Below, in pieces: positions 22,466 through 29,562 of a DNA stretch of 29,562 bases. Below the pieces are notes generated by a model, which saw nothing but the letters and a program-made list of their open reading frames with translations, was not told the origin of the DNA and did no database searches. The position numbers and the translations under genes are program-made. Positions within the stretch are counted from its first letter, which is position 1. The number at the start of each line of letters is the position of its first letter. Origin of the DNA: UBA2227 sp036677505 (GTDB lineage Bacteria; Bacillota_I; Bacilli_A; Erysipelotrichales; Erysipelotrichaceae); assembly GCA_036677505.1 (NCBI GenBank), contig JAVBWK010000023.1, positions 1 to 29,562 of the forward strand. The letters run 5' to 3'.

Positions 22466-23524
22466 TTACTCACCTCCCAGATGCGATTTGACCGCATCGG
22501 AAATTTCCTTAGGCTCAAAAATCATACCGCCGGCACGGCCGTAGAAATATACCGGAACTTTCCCGTTGACTGCCAGACGCACATCATGGACCATCTGACC
22601 CATCGAGAGTTCGGCGGTTAACATAAACTTAACCTTATCGGCAGCCTCATTGATTTGCTTGAAAGGAAACGGATATAACGTCTTGGGACGGATCAGACCG
22701 ACCTTGATGCCTTCAGTGCGCATTTCTTCAATGGCTGACTTGACGATGCGCGAAGGCGTCCCGTAAGCAACCAAAGCGATATCCGCATCATCCATCATAT
22801 ACAGATCGACCTGAACTTCATTTTCCTCGATCGCATCATATTTCTTGCGCAGGGCAATATTGTGATTTTCCAAATCGACCGGATTTAAGAATAGGGAGTT
22901 AATAACATTGCGTTTGCCACGCGAAACGCTTTCCCCGTTGGCCGCCCAAGGCTTCTCAAATTTCGGCAGCGGCTCTTCATTGATTTCCACCGGCTCCATC
23001 ATCTGACCGATGACGCCATCCGCCATGACCATGACCGGATTGCGGTACTTCTCAGAAATCAAGAAAGCATCGCGAACCATCTCGGTCGCTTCCTGAACGC
23101 CGTTAGGAGCCAAAACCACGACCTTATAGTCGCCGTTACCGCCGCCGCGGGTCGCCTGATTGTAATCCCCTTGCGCCGGCAAAATACCGCCCAATCCCGG
23201 ACCGCCTCGACTGATCGCCACGATCACACATGGAAGCTCAGCACCGGCACAATAGGAAATCCCTTCCTGTTTCAAAGCGATCCCCGGCGAGGATGATGAA
23301 GTCATCGTCCGCGCTCCGGCCCCAGCCGCACCATACACCATATTGATGGCCGCCAATTCGCTTTCCGCCTGAACGAAAGCACCGCCGCTTTTCGCCAGAT
23401 ACTTCGACATATATTCGCAAATTTCGTTTTGCGGGGTGATCGGATATCCGAAAAAGGCATCACATCCCGCCGCAATCGCTGCCTGAGCAATGGCTTCATT
23501 GCCCTTCATCAGTACTTTTGCCAT
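22466..23524 (-). CDS. 2-oxoacid:ferredoxin oxidoreductase, alpha subunit
   Basis: A 352-residue subunit: pyrimidine-binding domain with FFGYPITPQNEI (about 24-35), a TSSSSPGIALKQEG segment, and the C-terminal domain with RPKTLYPFP. The substrate class (2-oxoisovalerate, 2-oxoglutarate or others) is not fixed by sequence, but the leucine dehydrogenase gene in the same operon argues for branched-chain 2-oxoacids. ATG 23524 overlaps the ferredoxin-subunit stop (TGATG). Confidence 0.94.
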   Translation of the reverse strand: MAKVLMKGNEAIAQAAIAAGCDAFFGYPITPQNEICEYMSKYLAKSGGAFVQAESELAAINMVYGAAGAGARTMTSSSSPGIALKQEGISYCAGAELPCVIVAISRGGPGLGGILPAQGDYNQATRGGGNGDYKVVVLAPNGVQEATEMVRDAFLISEKYRNPVMVMADGVIGQMMEPVEINEEPLPKFEKPWAANGESVSRGKRNVINSLFLNPVDLENHNIALRKKYDAIEENEVQVDLYMMDDADIALVAYGTPSRIVKSAIEEMRTEGIKVGLIRPKTLYPFPFKQINEAADKVKFMLTAELSMGQMVHDVRLAVNGKVPVYFYGRAGGMIFEPKEISDAVKSHLGGE

Positions 23525-23742
23525 CAGCCATCCAACCTTTCTACCGTAATGACCGTATCCGGGCACATGATCGCACAGTTGGTGCAGGCGATGCACTTAT
23601 CCGGATATGCCGGATACGCCGGATTATAACCGATCGCATTGACCGTGGATTTGTCCAATTCAATCAGTTTGACCGGACAGACCGACACACACAATCCACA
23701 CCCCTTGCATCGGTTGGTATTAAAGGTAACTCTACCTTTCAT
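23524..23742 (-). CDS. 2-oxoacid:ferredoxin oxidoreductase, delta (2[4Fe-4S] ferredoxin) subunit
   Basis: A 72-residue ferredoxin-like subunit. Two CxxCxxCxxxC clusters: Cys12, 15, 18, 22 and Cys50, 53, 56, 60. It carries electrons from the TPP site to external ferredoxin. ATG 23742 has AAAGGAG eight bases upstream and overlaps the stop of the ATPase gene by four bases (ATGA). A longer frame back to 23823 overlaps that gene and is unlikely. Confidence 0.93.
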   Translation of the reverse strand: MKGRVTFNTNRCKGCGLCVSVCPVKLIELDKSTVNAIGYNPAYPAYPDKCIACTNCAIMCPDTVITVERLDG

Positions 23743-24398
23743 AAAGACGCTCCTTTCATCCAGTCTGCCCTCAGAATCAAATGTCTGAAGACCAGCACCG
23801 GATTTTCTATTTCTTTTACACATTGCTTCGCAATGCTTTCACTTATCATCGTATAAACGATCGGAATTTGCAACCGATCACACAGAATTTTCAACTTTCT
23901 CTGACTCTCCGTCACTAACTCAGCCGTCGTATACTCCAGCATGTGAGTGTTATGAACGATCCCGGTGATCTTCAGTTTGCTTCGCTCTTCAAACAGACGG
24001 ATCATATCCTCGATTTTATCGAGCATCGACTCCGGACGTGACAGATTGACCACGAGCCACACCTGCGCATCTTTCAGTTCCTCAAAAAACGTAGCCAACG
24101 GACGCAAGCCGTTTTCACTGCCCGCCATATCCAGAATGATCCGATGGTTCTGACTGATGATCCCGCTGATTGCTCCGCTCAACGCCGGAAAGTCCTGGTT
24201 GATGTGGTTTTTCAAAAGACTGCCCACCACCTCGACACCCTGACTTTTCAGCCACACAGCCTGCTCACGTGGACGGAAATACGGATTGATGATATCCAAA
24301 TCAGCCAGGTAACAAGGGGCGAGGGTAAGAGCGAGCTGTGATGCGAACTCACTCTTACCGACCCCGTAAGCCCCTGTAATGATTATTTTTTCTGACAT
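23739..24398 (-). CDS. P-loop ATPase of unknown role in branched-chain 2-oxoacid operon
   Basis: A 219-residue protein with Walker A GAYGVGKS (9-16), DLDIINPYFRPRE (about 33-45), and a Walker-B-like IILDMAGSENGLRPL. The layout resembles the SIMIBI class (MinD/ParA/CobB-like NTPases), with a central VVNLSRPES that may be the base-recognition strand. No membrane segments. Its start lies inside the end of the leucine dehydrogenase gene (16-base overlap) with no clear ribosome binding site, and its stop overlaps the ferredoxin subunit start. This tight coupling suggests it serves the oxidoreductase, for example in cluster or cofactor delivery, but this is inference. Confidence 0.85.
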   Translation of the reverse strand: MSEKIIITGAYGVGKSEFASQLALTLAPCYLADLDIINPYFRPREQAVWLKSQGVEVVGSLLKNHINQDFPALSGAISGIISQNHRIILDMAGSENGLRPLATFFEELKDAQVWLVVNLSRPESMLDKIEDMIRLFEERSKLKITGIVHNTHMLEYTTAELVTESQRKLKILCDRLQIPIVYTMISESIAKQCVKEIENPVLVFRHLILRADWMKGASL

Positions 24399-25477
24399 CT
24401 GCCCGGAATGTGGATGCTGTTGATATTGCGCATCATATCGATCCGGCGTTCCGCCATCCGATCCGCCACCAGGTATGTCGGTGTATTGGTTTCTCTTGAA
24501 ACTCGGATGATCTCGCGGATGCGGTCAAAAATCAAATCGATCGCTCTCATCGCCGCATCTTTGTCATATCCAAGGATTTCCTGATACACATTGATCAGAC
24601 CACCGGCATTGATGACGTAGTCCGGAGCATAGACCAAACCCATATCATGAACCAACTGACCGTGAGGTGCACTGTCCTTCAACACATTGTTGGCAGCTCC
24701 GGCGATGATCTTGCAGCGCAAACGCTTCAGTGTATCATCATTGATCACAGCGCCCAAAGCACACGGAGCAAAAACATCACATTTGACATCAAAGATTTCA
24801 TCGACCGACACGATCTCAGCCTTGGTTTGAGCAGCGACTTCCTTCACGCGCTCTTCATCGATATCCGCGATGACCAGTTTGGCCCCTTCTTCCGCCAGAT
24901 ATTTACATAAATATGCACCGACGTGACCGACGCCCTGAACCGCGATGACCCGACCGTCCAGTTTGGCCGATCCGTATGTTTCTTTTAAACAGGCCTTGAT
25001 TCCCTTATATACGCCCCACGCCGTAAACGGTGACGGGTCGCCGGAAGTACTCGGCAAGCCCATGACGTGATTGGTTTCCATTTTGACATATTCCATATCT
25101 TCCGGAGAGGTCCCGACATCTTCAGCGGTGATATAACGGCCGCCCAAAGAATCGACATAACGGCCAAACGCCCGCCAGAACGCTTCCCGGCGAACCGTAT
25201 CCGACTTCATCTTCTTAGAGTTACCGATGATGACTGCTTTACCGCCGCCAAGATTCAAACCGGCACACGCCGCCTTCTTGGTCATGCCGCGAGCCAAACG
25301 CAATACATCGAGAATCGCATCTTCTTCATCTTCATATTCCCATACGCGTGTTCCGCCCAACGCCGGTCCCAACGTCGTATTATGGATACAGATAGCCCCC
25401 TTTAAACCGGAGTTGCGGTCATACATATAGACCAATTGCTCGTATCCATACTTCTCCATGTAATCAAATTTTTTCAT
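24383..25477 (-). CDS. Leucine (branched-chain amino acid) dehydrogenase
   Basis: A 364-residue NAD-dependent dehydrogenase of the Glu/Leu/Phe/Val family, the usual length for leucine dehydrogenase. LGPALGGTRVW (36-46) is the substrate-binding loop, Lys68 and Lys80 (LNLGGGKAVI) the catalytic pair, and GVGHVG (182-187) the NAD motif. It deaminates leucine, valine and isoleucine to 2-oxoacids, feeding the oxidoreductase downstream. AAGGAG lies eight bases before ATG 25477; an out-of-frame ATGGAATGA overlaps the start. First gene of the operon, behind a structured leader and a strong promoter. Confidence 0.94.
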   Translation of the reverse strand: MKKFDYMEKYGYEQLVYMYDRNSGLKGAICIHNTTLGPALGGTRVWEYEDEEDAILDVLRLARGMTKKAACAGLNLGGGKAVIIGNSKKMKSDTVRREAFWRAFGRYVDSLGGRYITAEDVGTSPEDMEYVKMETNHVMGLPSTSGDPSPFTAWGVYKGIKACLKETYGSAKLDGRVIAVQGVGHVGAYLCKYLAEEGAKLVIADIDEERVKEVAAQTKAEIVSVDEIFDVKCDVFAPCALGAVINDDTLKRLRCKIIAGAANNVLKDSAPHGQLVHDMGLVYAPDYVINAGGLINVYQEILGYDKDAAMRAIDLIFDRIREIIRVSRETNTPTYLVADRMAERRIDMMRNINSIHIPGRCQKK

Positions 25478-25514
25478 TCCATGTACTCCTTTTCAGCTTT
25501 CGCTCTGATATTTT

Positions 25515-25560
25515 CAGAAAAAAAAGGCCGCTTTGCTTACAAATACCACAAAACGACCGC
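25515..25560 (-). terminator. Attenuator-type terminator in leucine dehydrogenase leader
   Basis: On the minus strand GGTCGTTTTG (25558-25549) pairs with CAAAGCGGCC (25535-25526), with G-U pairs, followed by eight T. It lies between the promoter and the first gene of the operon, so it must be bypassed for expression. Confidence 0.7.
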
Positions 25561-25659
25561 TGACCGGGTTCCTCCGTGTGAAATCTCTAGAGGTAAGATT
25601 TGGTTTTCGCGTCGAATGCAGGCAAGAGTCACGAGCTTACGACCTTTCTTTCTTTATGC
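25561..25659 (-). promoter_or_regulatory. Structured leader RNA of unknown class
   Basis: About 100 bases between the promoter and the attenuator terminator. On the minus strand it contains AAATCT-N9-AGATTT, an overlapping CCTC/GAGG pairing, and the GC-rich segment ACGGAGGAACCCGGTCAGCGG that abuts the terminator. I cannot assign it to a riboswitch class or to a T-box (no TGGNACC element). GTAAGC occurs both here and in the terminator loop. Confidence 0.5.
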
Positions 25660-25665
25660 ACCCTC

Positions 25666-25693
25666 ATTATAACAAAAACATTGACATTGTGAA
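25666..25693 (-). promoter_or_regulatory. Promoter of leucine dehydrogenase/oxidoreductase operon
   Basis: On the minus strand TTCACA (25688-25693), 16 bases, TATAAT (25666-25671) with an extended TG. It places the start near 25658, giving a leader of about 180 bases. Confidence 0.78.
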
Positions 25694-25745
25694 AGCGTTT
25701 ACAGATATTTCACTCAATAATCACACGACATTTTTCGTCTCAGCG

Positions 25746-26390
25746 TCAGAGCAAATCAAGAATTTCTGCCGGATGATCAACCGTAACCGTTGCCCCGGCA
25801 TCGATCAGTTCCTGAATCGGACGAAATCCCCAGCTCACACCGATGCTTCGAATATCGGCATTTTTTGCGGTCATGATATCGACATTGGAGTCTCCCACAA
25901 ACCAAACGTCATTTTCAGTCAGTTTCATCTTCTCAAGAATATAGCGAGGCATCGCGGCATCAGGTTTGCGAGGCAAATCCTGTCTCTGACCGGTCACTGC
26001 CACAAAATCAATGTCCGAAAAGTACTGTTTAACCATGATCTGCGTGAACGCATCCGGCTTGTTGGAACAGACACCCAACTGAACCCCTCTTCGATTCAGC
26101 TCTTTCAATAAATCCATGATCCCGGGATACGGCTGACATTGATTGGCATAATTACGATCATACGCCTGATGAAAGTCCCGGATGACCTGAGCGGTCACAG
26201 CCGCATCCGTCCCTTTCGGCAGCATCATCTTCACCAGATGCTCGACTCCGTTGCCCACAAAAAAACGATATTCATCCAACGGATGAACATCATAACCGGA
26301 TAACATCAGTGCCTGATTGGCACTGTCCGCAATATCTTTTAGCGTATCCAGCAGCGTGCCATCCAAATCAAAGATGATTCCCTTAATCAT
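25746..26390 (-). CDS. HAD family phosphatase (phosphoglycolate-phosphatase-like)
   Basis: A 214-residue cytoplasmic hydrolase. IIFDLDGTLLDT has the nucleophile Asp8 and Asp10; GVCSNKP is motif II; the lysine in LPRKPDAAM is motif III; VWFVGDSNVDI is motif IV. An alpha-helical cap lies at about 17-80. Gph/PpaX-like members remove phosphate from phosphoglycolate, pyrophosphate or sugar phosphates; the substrate is open. Its start overlaps the stop of the gamma-carbonic-anhydrase-like gene by eight bases (ATGATTAA). Confidence 0.92.
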   Translation of the reverse strand: MIKGIIFDLDGTLLDTLKDIADSANQALMLSGYDVHPLDEYRFFVGNGVEHLVKMMLPKGTDAAVTAQVIRDFHQAYDRNYANQCQPYPGIMDLLKELNRRGVQLGVCSNKPDAFTQIMVKQYFSDIDFVAVTGQRQDLPRKPDAAMPRYILEKMKLTENDVWFVGDSNVDIMTAKNADIRSIGVSWGFRPIQELIDAGATVTVDHPAEILDLL

Positions 26391-26901
26391 CCAATTGACC
26401 TTTCAGATAATCATTTTTCATATCCACATACTCCTGAGCATTGGCCAAAATCATTTCGACTTCACTGTCCTTGAGTTCCCGCTTGATCACCGCCGGCATT
26501 CCCAACACCATCGAACGCGTCGGGATTTTACTGCGCGGCGAAACCAAAGCTCCGGCTCCGATCAGGCATGTATCTTCGATGACACATTCATCCAGCACGA
26601 CCGAACGCGATCCGACCATGACACCGTTTCCGATGGTCGCACTGTGCACATGAGCCAAATGCCCGATCGTCACATTGTCGCCGATATAAACCGGAACCAT
26701 GTGCGAAGTGTGAATGACCACATTGTCCTGAATGTTGGTGCGATTGCCGATGGTGATCGAGTTGACGTCCCCACGGACCACAGCTCCCGGCCATACCGAA
26801 CAATCATCCCCAATCGTTACATCACCGATGACCAAGGCCATCGGATCGATATAAACATTCTTCCCTATCTTGGGAGTCTTTCCTTTGTGCGAACGAATCA
26901 T
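26383..26901 (-). CDS. Gamma-carbonic-anhydrase-like hexapeptide protein
   Basis: A 172-residue left-handed beta-helix protein with isoleucine/valine-led hexapeptide repeats (IGDVTIGDDCSVWPGAVVRGDV, TIGNRTNIQDNV). Zinc-ligand histidines fit the family: one in VVIHTS and the H-x4-H of IGHLAHVH. Members include active carbonic anhydrases and uncharacterised YrdA/PaaY-like proteins. ATG 26901 is chosen because it overlaps the upstream stop as ATGA; a TTG at 26922 is possible. Middle gene of a three-gene overlapping unit. Confidence 0.9.
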   Translation of the reverse strand: MIRSHKGKTPKIGKNVYIDPMALVIGDVTIGDDCSVWPGAVVRGDVNSITIGNRTNIQDNVVIHTSHMVPVYIGDNVTIGHLAHVHSATIGNGVMVGSRSVVLDECVIEDTCLIGAGALVSPRSKIPTRSMVLGMPAVIKRELKDSEVEMILANAQEYVDMKNDYLKGQLDD

Positions 26902-27311
26902 TGTTTCAACCACGTCCTGCAACTGAAACAGTAATCATACCGGTCATCCATCGATGCTCCGCACTTGGGACATTTGGTCAGATGAGCTCCGGGCAGATTG
27001 CTCACATTGCCATAATGCGTTTTCGGGGCAGCAACCGTCTGTGAAGCAGCCGGCCGTCTGTGTGTGCTGCTGCGCTTGGTAAAATCACGCTCAAAACGAT
27101 TCTCTGCCGGTTTCTGTACCGGGGTCTGCTCCCTTTGTCCCATCTGCTGTGCCCTTTTTGCCTGAGTAATGATTTGAGCAACGATAAAAAATATGATGAC
27201 CGGAAATATAAAGGGGATAAAAAATGCAAATCCGCCGAAATTTCCGAATATAAAAGACAAGGCGATGAAAAAGAATATCAAGCCAACCAACGGGTTTTTC
27301 TGTCTGTTCAT
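26898..27311 (-). CDS. Small membrane protein with C-terminal zinc ribbon
   Basis: A 137-residue protein. Two hydrophobic stretches in residues 9-48 (LVGLIFFFIALSFIFGNFGG, then FFIPFIFPVIIFFIVAQII), a basic, Gln- and Pro-rich linker, and a C-terminal zinc ribbon CPKCGAS...CFSCRTW. No known function. ATG 27311 is chosen for GGAGG six bases upstream; an in-frame TTG at 27317 is unlikely. First gene of the unit with the carbonic-anhydrase-like and HAD genes; the promoter upstream is not clear. Confidence 0.82.
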   Translation of the reverse strand: MNRQKNPLVGLIFFFIALSFIFGNFGGFAFFIPFIFPVIIFFIVAQIITQAKRAQQMGQREQTPVQKPAENRFERDFTKRSSTHRRPAASQTVAAPKTHYGNVSNLPGAHLTKCPKCGASMDDRYDYCFSCRTWLKQ

Positions 27312-27380
27312 AAACAACCTCCTACCATCTGCATGGGATTATCATTTCATCATGCACTTATTCTATCATAGAAATGTTAT

Positions 27381-27399
27381 AAAAAGCGGGTTGCCCCGC
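27381..27399 (-). terminator. Intrinsic terminator of MBL-fold gene
   Basis: On the minus strand GCGGG-GCAA-CCCGC followed by TTTTTAT. Confidence 0.9.
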
Positions 27400-27404
27400 A
27401 AAAA

Positions 27405-28097
27405 TTAATCCTGTGATACCACCTGAACTTCAAACAGCTGATTTTCTCTGACCGGCAGATAGTAGTGCAAGTGCTTAAAGTTATGCATATAGATTTGCAA
27501 AGGAAGCAAAGATTCAAACGACTGGAAATGCATCGGGAAAAGATGGGTCGGTTTGCAACGGTCGATAAACTGTCGGGCACCTAAGTCAAATGCAGATCCC
27601 ATCCGGTCATCCACCGGAAACATGGCCACATCAATAGGAAATTCCGCCACCTGATCCACAATGTCAAGAAATGCTTTTTCGGCCGCATCCACTTCTTCTT
27701 GAGTCGATTCATCTTTCCAATGCCAGTTATTCAAGTCGCCGGCATGGAAAATATTCACATCGCCGTCACTGACTAAAAAGCTGACACCTTCATCGGTACT
27801 GCCAAACACTTTGACTGATATCTGATCACAGACCAGCATATCGCCCGGCTTGACTTTGAACACATTGAAAAAGGCATCGAGTTTGATATCGTCGGACATG
27901 ACGATGGTTTTTTTATAGGAGAACACGGATTCTGAGAAGTGATCGCTGTGATGATGCGAAATAAAGAAGCAACACTGCTTATCAGATTTCAGGTATTTTG
28001 ATGGAAGAATTCCTTTCACATAATCAAAAATCAATATGATCCGATCGGTTTCAACGATATAACCGCTGTGAGATAAATATTCAACTTTTACTTTCAT
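27405..28097 (-). CDS. Metallo-beta-lactamase-fold hydrolase
   Basis: A 230-residue cytoplasmic protein. SHHHSDHF supplies His48, His50, Asp52 and His53, and FHAGDLNNWHW gives His118 and Asp121; FPMHF near the C-terminus is the third histidine site. The family resembles the UlaG/YhfI-like group of small MBL proteins; substrate unknown. ATG 28097 is chosen because GGGAG is eight bases upstream; an in-frame GTG at 28106 overlaps that region. An extended -10 (TGGTAAAAT) lies about 30 bases upstream. Confidence 0.9.
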   Translation of the reverse strand: MKVKVEYLSHSGYIVETDRIILIFDYVKGILPSKYLKSDKQCCFFISHHHSDHFSESVFSYKKTIVMSDDIKLDAFFNVFKVKPGDMLVCDQISVKVFGSTDEGVSFLVSDGDVNIFHAGDLNNWHWKDESTQEEVDAAEKAFLDIVDQVAEFPIDVAMFPVDDRMGSAFDLGARQFIDRCKPTHLFPMHFQSFESLLPLQIYMHNFKHLHYYLPVRENQLFEVQVVSQD

Positions 28098-28151
28098 GTC
28101 CGTCACTCCCTTCTTTACTATTTTACCATAACCATACGATAAGAGGGCATT

Positions 28152-28478
28152 TTACACTTTTTCCTTTACGCCGATCAGAAACAGCCGATGCGAAAACTTT
28201 CCTCTTTCTGATGCTTTTCTCATCTTGATCTCACTGATCTTCTCGAAAGAAATTTCATAGGCTTCCGTGATGTGTTCAAGCACTTCATAAACATCCGCCA
28301 ACTCTTCCAGAAGCTGATCTTCACAGGCGTTCATCAGTTCTTCAGTTTCTTCTTTCAGTTTCTTCTTCAACTCTGCTTTGTACTCAGATTCATCCAAAAC
28401 CCGTGTATAAGCGATCCGTCCGTCCTTCTCAATGATATCGATGATCCCATCGCGTATAAGTTTATTGTATTCTTTCAT
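28152..28478 (-). CDS. Phosphoribosyl-ATP-pyrophosphohydrolase-like housecleaning protein
   Basis: A 108-residue helical protein of the MazG-like superfamily (COG4997 type). It opens with YNKLIRDGIIDII, the hallmark of this group, and has KKKLKEETEEL...EELADVYEVLEHI with the metal-binding Glu/Asp set. It probably hydrolyses a non-canonical nucleotide; the substrate is unknown. ATG 28478 is chosen with AGGTG six bases upstream; ATG 28484 overlaps the ribosome binding site. Confidence 0.88.
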   Translation of the reverse strand: MKEYNKLIRDGIIDIIEKDGRIAYTRVLDESEYKAELKKKLKEETEELMNACEDQLLEELADVYEVLEHITEAYEISFEKISEIKMRKASERGKFSHRLFLIGVKEKV

Positions 28479-28490
28479 TGTCATCACCTG

Positions 28491-28519
28491 ATTACATTTT
28501 AGCAGAAATCCGTTATAAT
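28491..28519 (+). promoter_or_regulatory. Promoter of APH-family gene
   Basis: ATTACA, 17 bases, TATAAT (28514-28519). On the minus strand the same 60 bases hold TGCTAAAAT, an extended -10 for the divergent gene at 28478, so the two promoters overlap. Confidence 0.65.
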
Positions 28520-28537
28520 ATCAGAAAAAGAGGTACC

Positions 28538-29431
28538 ATGGAACAACGTCAGCTGCTCATCGATAAATATCATTATGAAGATGTCCGGTTTTTAAACAAG
28601 GGCTGGTCTGCGGATGCCAAGTGGATCGGGATAAAAGGCGATCAGAAACATCTGATCCGAATCAGTGACATCAGTTTTCTGACGCGCAGACAATGGGAGT
28701 TTGAGCAGATCGACCGTTTGTACCGGCAAGGTTGGCCGGTCAATCAGCCTCTTTCATTTTATACGGAAGAATCACAGGTGATCGCTGTTTACTCCTACAT
28801 CGAAGCTTTAGATCTTGAACCCAACATTCACAAGCTACCCGTATCCATGCAGTATGATATGGGATTTTTTGCGGGAGAAGCTTTGCTTGCCATCCATTCC
28901 CTTCCGATCCAAAAAGACTCTGTCAATCAGTTTGAGCGGATGAGTCAGAAGATGTTGAACTATATCGATCGGTATCAACAAAAAAAGCTCAGTTTTCCAA
29001 ATGATGATAAAGTTATTGACTACATGAAAAACCACCTGAGCGAACTCAGTGATCGGCCGTTAGTCTTTCAGCACGGCGATTATCACGTCGGAAATATGCT
29101 TCTGATCGAATATCAGCATACGGCCATCATCGATTTTAACCGCTGCGACATTGGTGATCCGTATGAGGAATTTATCCGGGCTTACTTTTTCAGCCGGAAA
29201 TACAGTATTCCTTTTGTGATGGGTCAGCTGGATGGTTACTTCAAACATGGAATTCCGAAAGACTTCCACCGGCTGATGAAGCTGTATATGTGTCACAGTA
29301 TGATTTCCGCTTTGGTCTGGAGCACGCAGTTCTCCATCGGACAGACAGAAACACTGAGACAGTTTGTGGAGATGGTGATGGATGATTATGATCAGCTGAC
29401 ACTCGATAAGCCCAAATGGCTGACAAAGTAA
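28538..29431 (+). CDS. Aminoglycoside-phosphotransferase-family kinase
   Basis: A 297-residue cytoplasmic kinase. Brenner motif QHGDYHVGNML (Asp181, Asn186) and DFNRCDIGDPYEE (Asp199) are the catalytic and metal-binding parts; KGWSADAKW near residue 22 is the start of the nucleotide-binding lobe. Such small APH-like proteins phosphorylate antibiotics, choline, fructosamine or other hydroxyl compounds; nothing here fixes the substrate, so I would not call it a resistance gene. ATG 28538 follows AAGAGG. A longer in-frame start upstream overlaps the promoter. Confidence 0.9.
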   Translation: MEQRQLLIDKYHYEDVRFLNKGWSADAKWIGIKGDQKHLIRISDISFLTRRQWEFEQIDRLYRQGWPVNQPLSFYTEESQVIAVYSYIEALDLEPNIHKLPVSMQYDMGFFAGEALLAIHSLPIQKDSVNQFERMSQKMLNYIDRYQQKKLSFPNDDKVIDYMKNHLSELSDRPLVFQHGDYHVGNMLLIEYQHTAIIDFNRCDIGDPYEEFIRAYFFSRKYSIPFVMGQLDGYFKHGIPKDFHRLMKLYMCHSMISALVWSTQFSIGQTETLRQFVEMVMDDYDQLTLDKPKWLTK

Positions 29432-29484
29432 AAGAACGCAACGCGTTCTTCAGACTGTCGACAAAGTAAGTCGGCAGTTTTTTT
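29432..29484 (+). terminator. Two hairpins ending the APH-family gene
   Basis: AAGAACGC-AAC-GCGTTCTT (29432-29450), then ACTGTCGAC-N7-GTCGGCAGT (29454-29478, one G-U pair) followed by TTTTTT. The second is a full intrinsic terminator. Confidence 0.88.
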
Positions 29485-29489
29485 GTATT

Positions 29490-29517
29490 TTGAACACGAA
29501 GAACCTGATGATAAAAT
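29490..29517 (+). promoter_or_regulatory. Promoter of the gene leaving the window
   Basis: TTGAAC, 16 bases, TAAAAT (29512-29517), then AAGAGGG and ATG 29541. Confidence 0.6.
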
Positions 29518-29540
29518 AGAAGTATCAAGAGGGCTCGCTA

Positions 29541-29562
29541 ATGATAACGAAAACGAACCAAA
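29541..29562 (+). CDS. Start of a gene cut by the window end (partial)
   Basis: ATG 29541 follows AAGAGGG by seven bases and a promoter. Only MITKTNQ is visible, so no function can be given. Confidence 0.55.

Noticed and set aside
25561..25620. c-di-AMP (ydaO) riboswitch, suggested by ACGGAGGAACC
   Set aside because: The GGGGTGAATC and CCCGTCAGCTAAC elements that should follow in order are missing; only a short motif matches.
25515..25659. T-box leader for leucine
   Set aside because: No TGGNACCGCG antiterminator element and no recognisable specifier stem.
25681..25710. Plus-strand TTGACA promoter
   Set aside because: It would transcribe antisense to the HAD gene with a poor -10; the minus-strand promoter over the same bases explains the region.
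28538..29431. Aminoglycoside resistance gene
   Set aside because: Only the general APH fold motifs are present; no similarity I can recognise to a known resistance enzyme.
1..29562. CRISPR array, tRNA, rRNA or insertion sequence
   Set aside because: No regularly spaced repeats, no cloverleaf or rRNA sequence and no transposase were seen on either strand.

Overview
The window reads as a piece of chromosome from an anaerobic, Gram-positive, moderate-GC member of the Bacillota. Evidence: strong AGGAGG-type ribosome binding sites, sigma-A type promoters, many intrinsic terminators, a class B sortase with a sortase-anchored protein, family II pyrophosphatase, and a ferredoxin-linked 2-oxoacid oxidoreductase fed by leucine dehydrogenase. 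TGA is used as a stop, so the standard code applies. Erysipelotrichia or a neighbouring lineage is possible, but this is a guess. Almost every gene looks intact; the exception is the far left edge.

Layout. 1-432: the end of an unknown gene, a bidirectional terminator, an 18-base stretch that reads as the 3' end of guaA on the minus strand, then the headless 3' part of an unknown gene whose end overlaps a GH3 beta-glucosidase (425-2806). This looks like an old integration or recombination junction. 2815-5518: MgtC-like protein, nitroreductase and a MATE exporter. 5541-8615: two related HD-GYP proteins with different sensor halves. 8760-14693: CBS/DRTGG family II pyrophosphatase, MFS exporter, RCK potassium channel, CoA-disulfide-reductase-type flavoenzyme and a MazG-type pyrophosphohydrolase. 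14707-17072: class B sortase, an anchored protein of unknown function and an extended SDR. 17160-20021: two 370-residue GGDEF proteins, one intact and one degenerate, separated by a DUF2812 protein. 20131-21118: promoter, c-di-GMP-I riboswitch and an extremely acidic sortase-anchored surface protein. 21185-25693: a six-gene overlapping operon (leucine dehydrogenase, P-loop ATPase, four-subunit 2-oxoacid:ferredoxin oxidoreductase) behind a structured leader with its own terminator. 25746-29562: HAD phosphatase, gamma-carbonic-anhydrase-like protein, zinc-ribbon membrane protein, MBL-fold hydrolase, a second pyrophosphohydrolase, an APH-type kinase and the first codons of another gene.

How it works together. 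The most coherent system is cyclic di-GMP signalling to the cell surface: one likely synthase, one degenerate GGDEF protein that keeps the inhibitory-site motif and may be a receptor, two likely phosphodiesterases, a c-di-GMP-I riboswitch placed divergently from the synthase gene, the acidic wall protein it controls, and a sortase that may anchor it. A second unit is oxidative branched-chain amino acid catabolism: deamination by leucine dehydrogenase, then oxidative decarboxylation to acyl-CoA with reduced ferredoxin. It carries an unassigned ATPase gene and an unassigned RNA leader, which I consider the best candidates for something undescribed.
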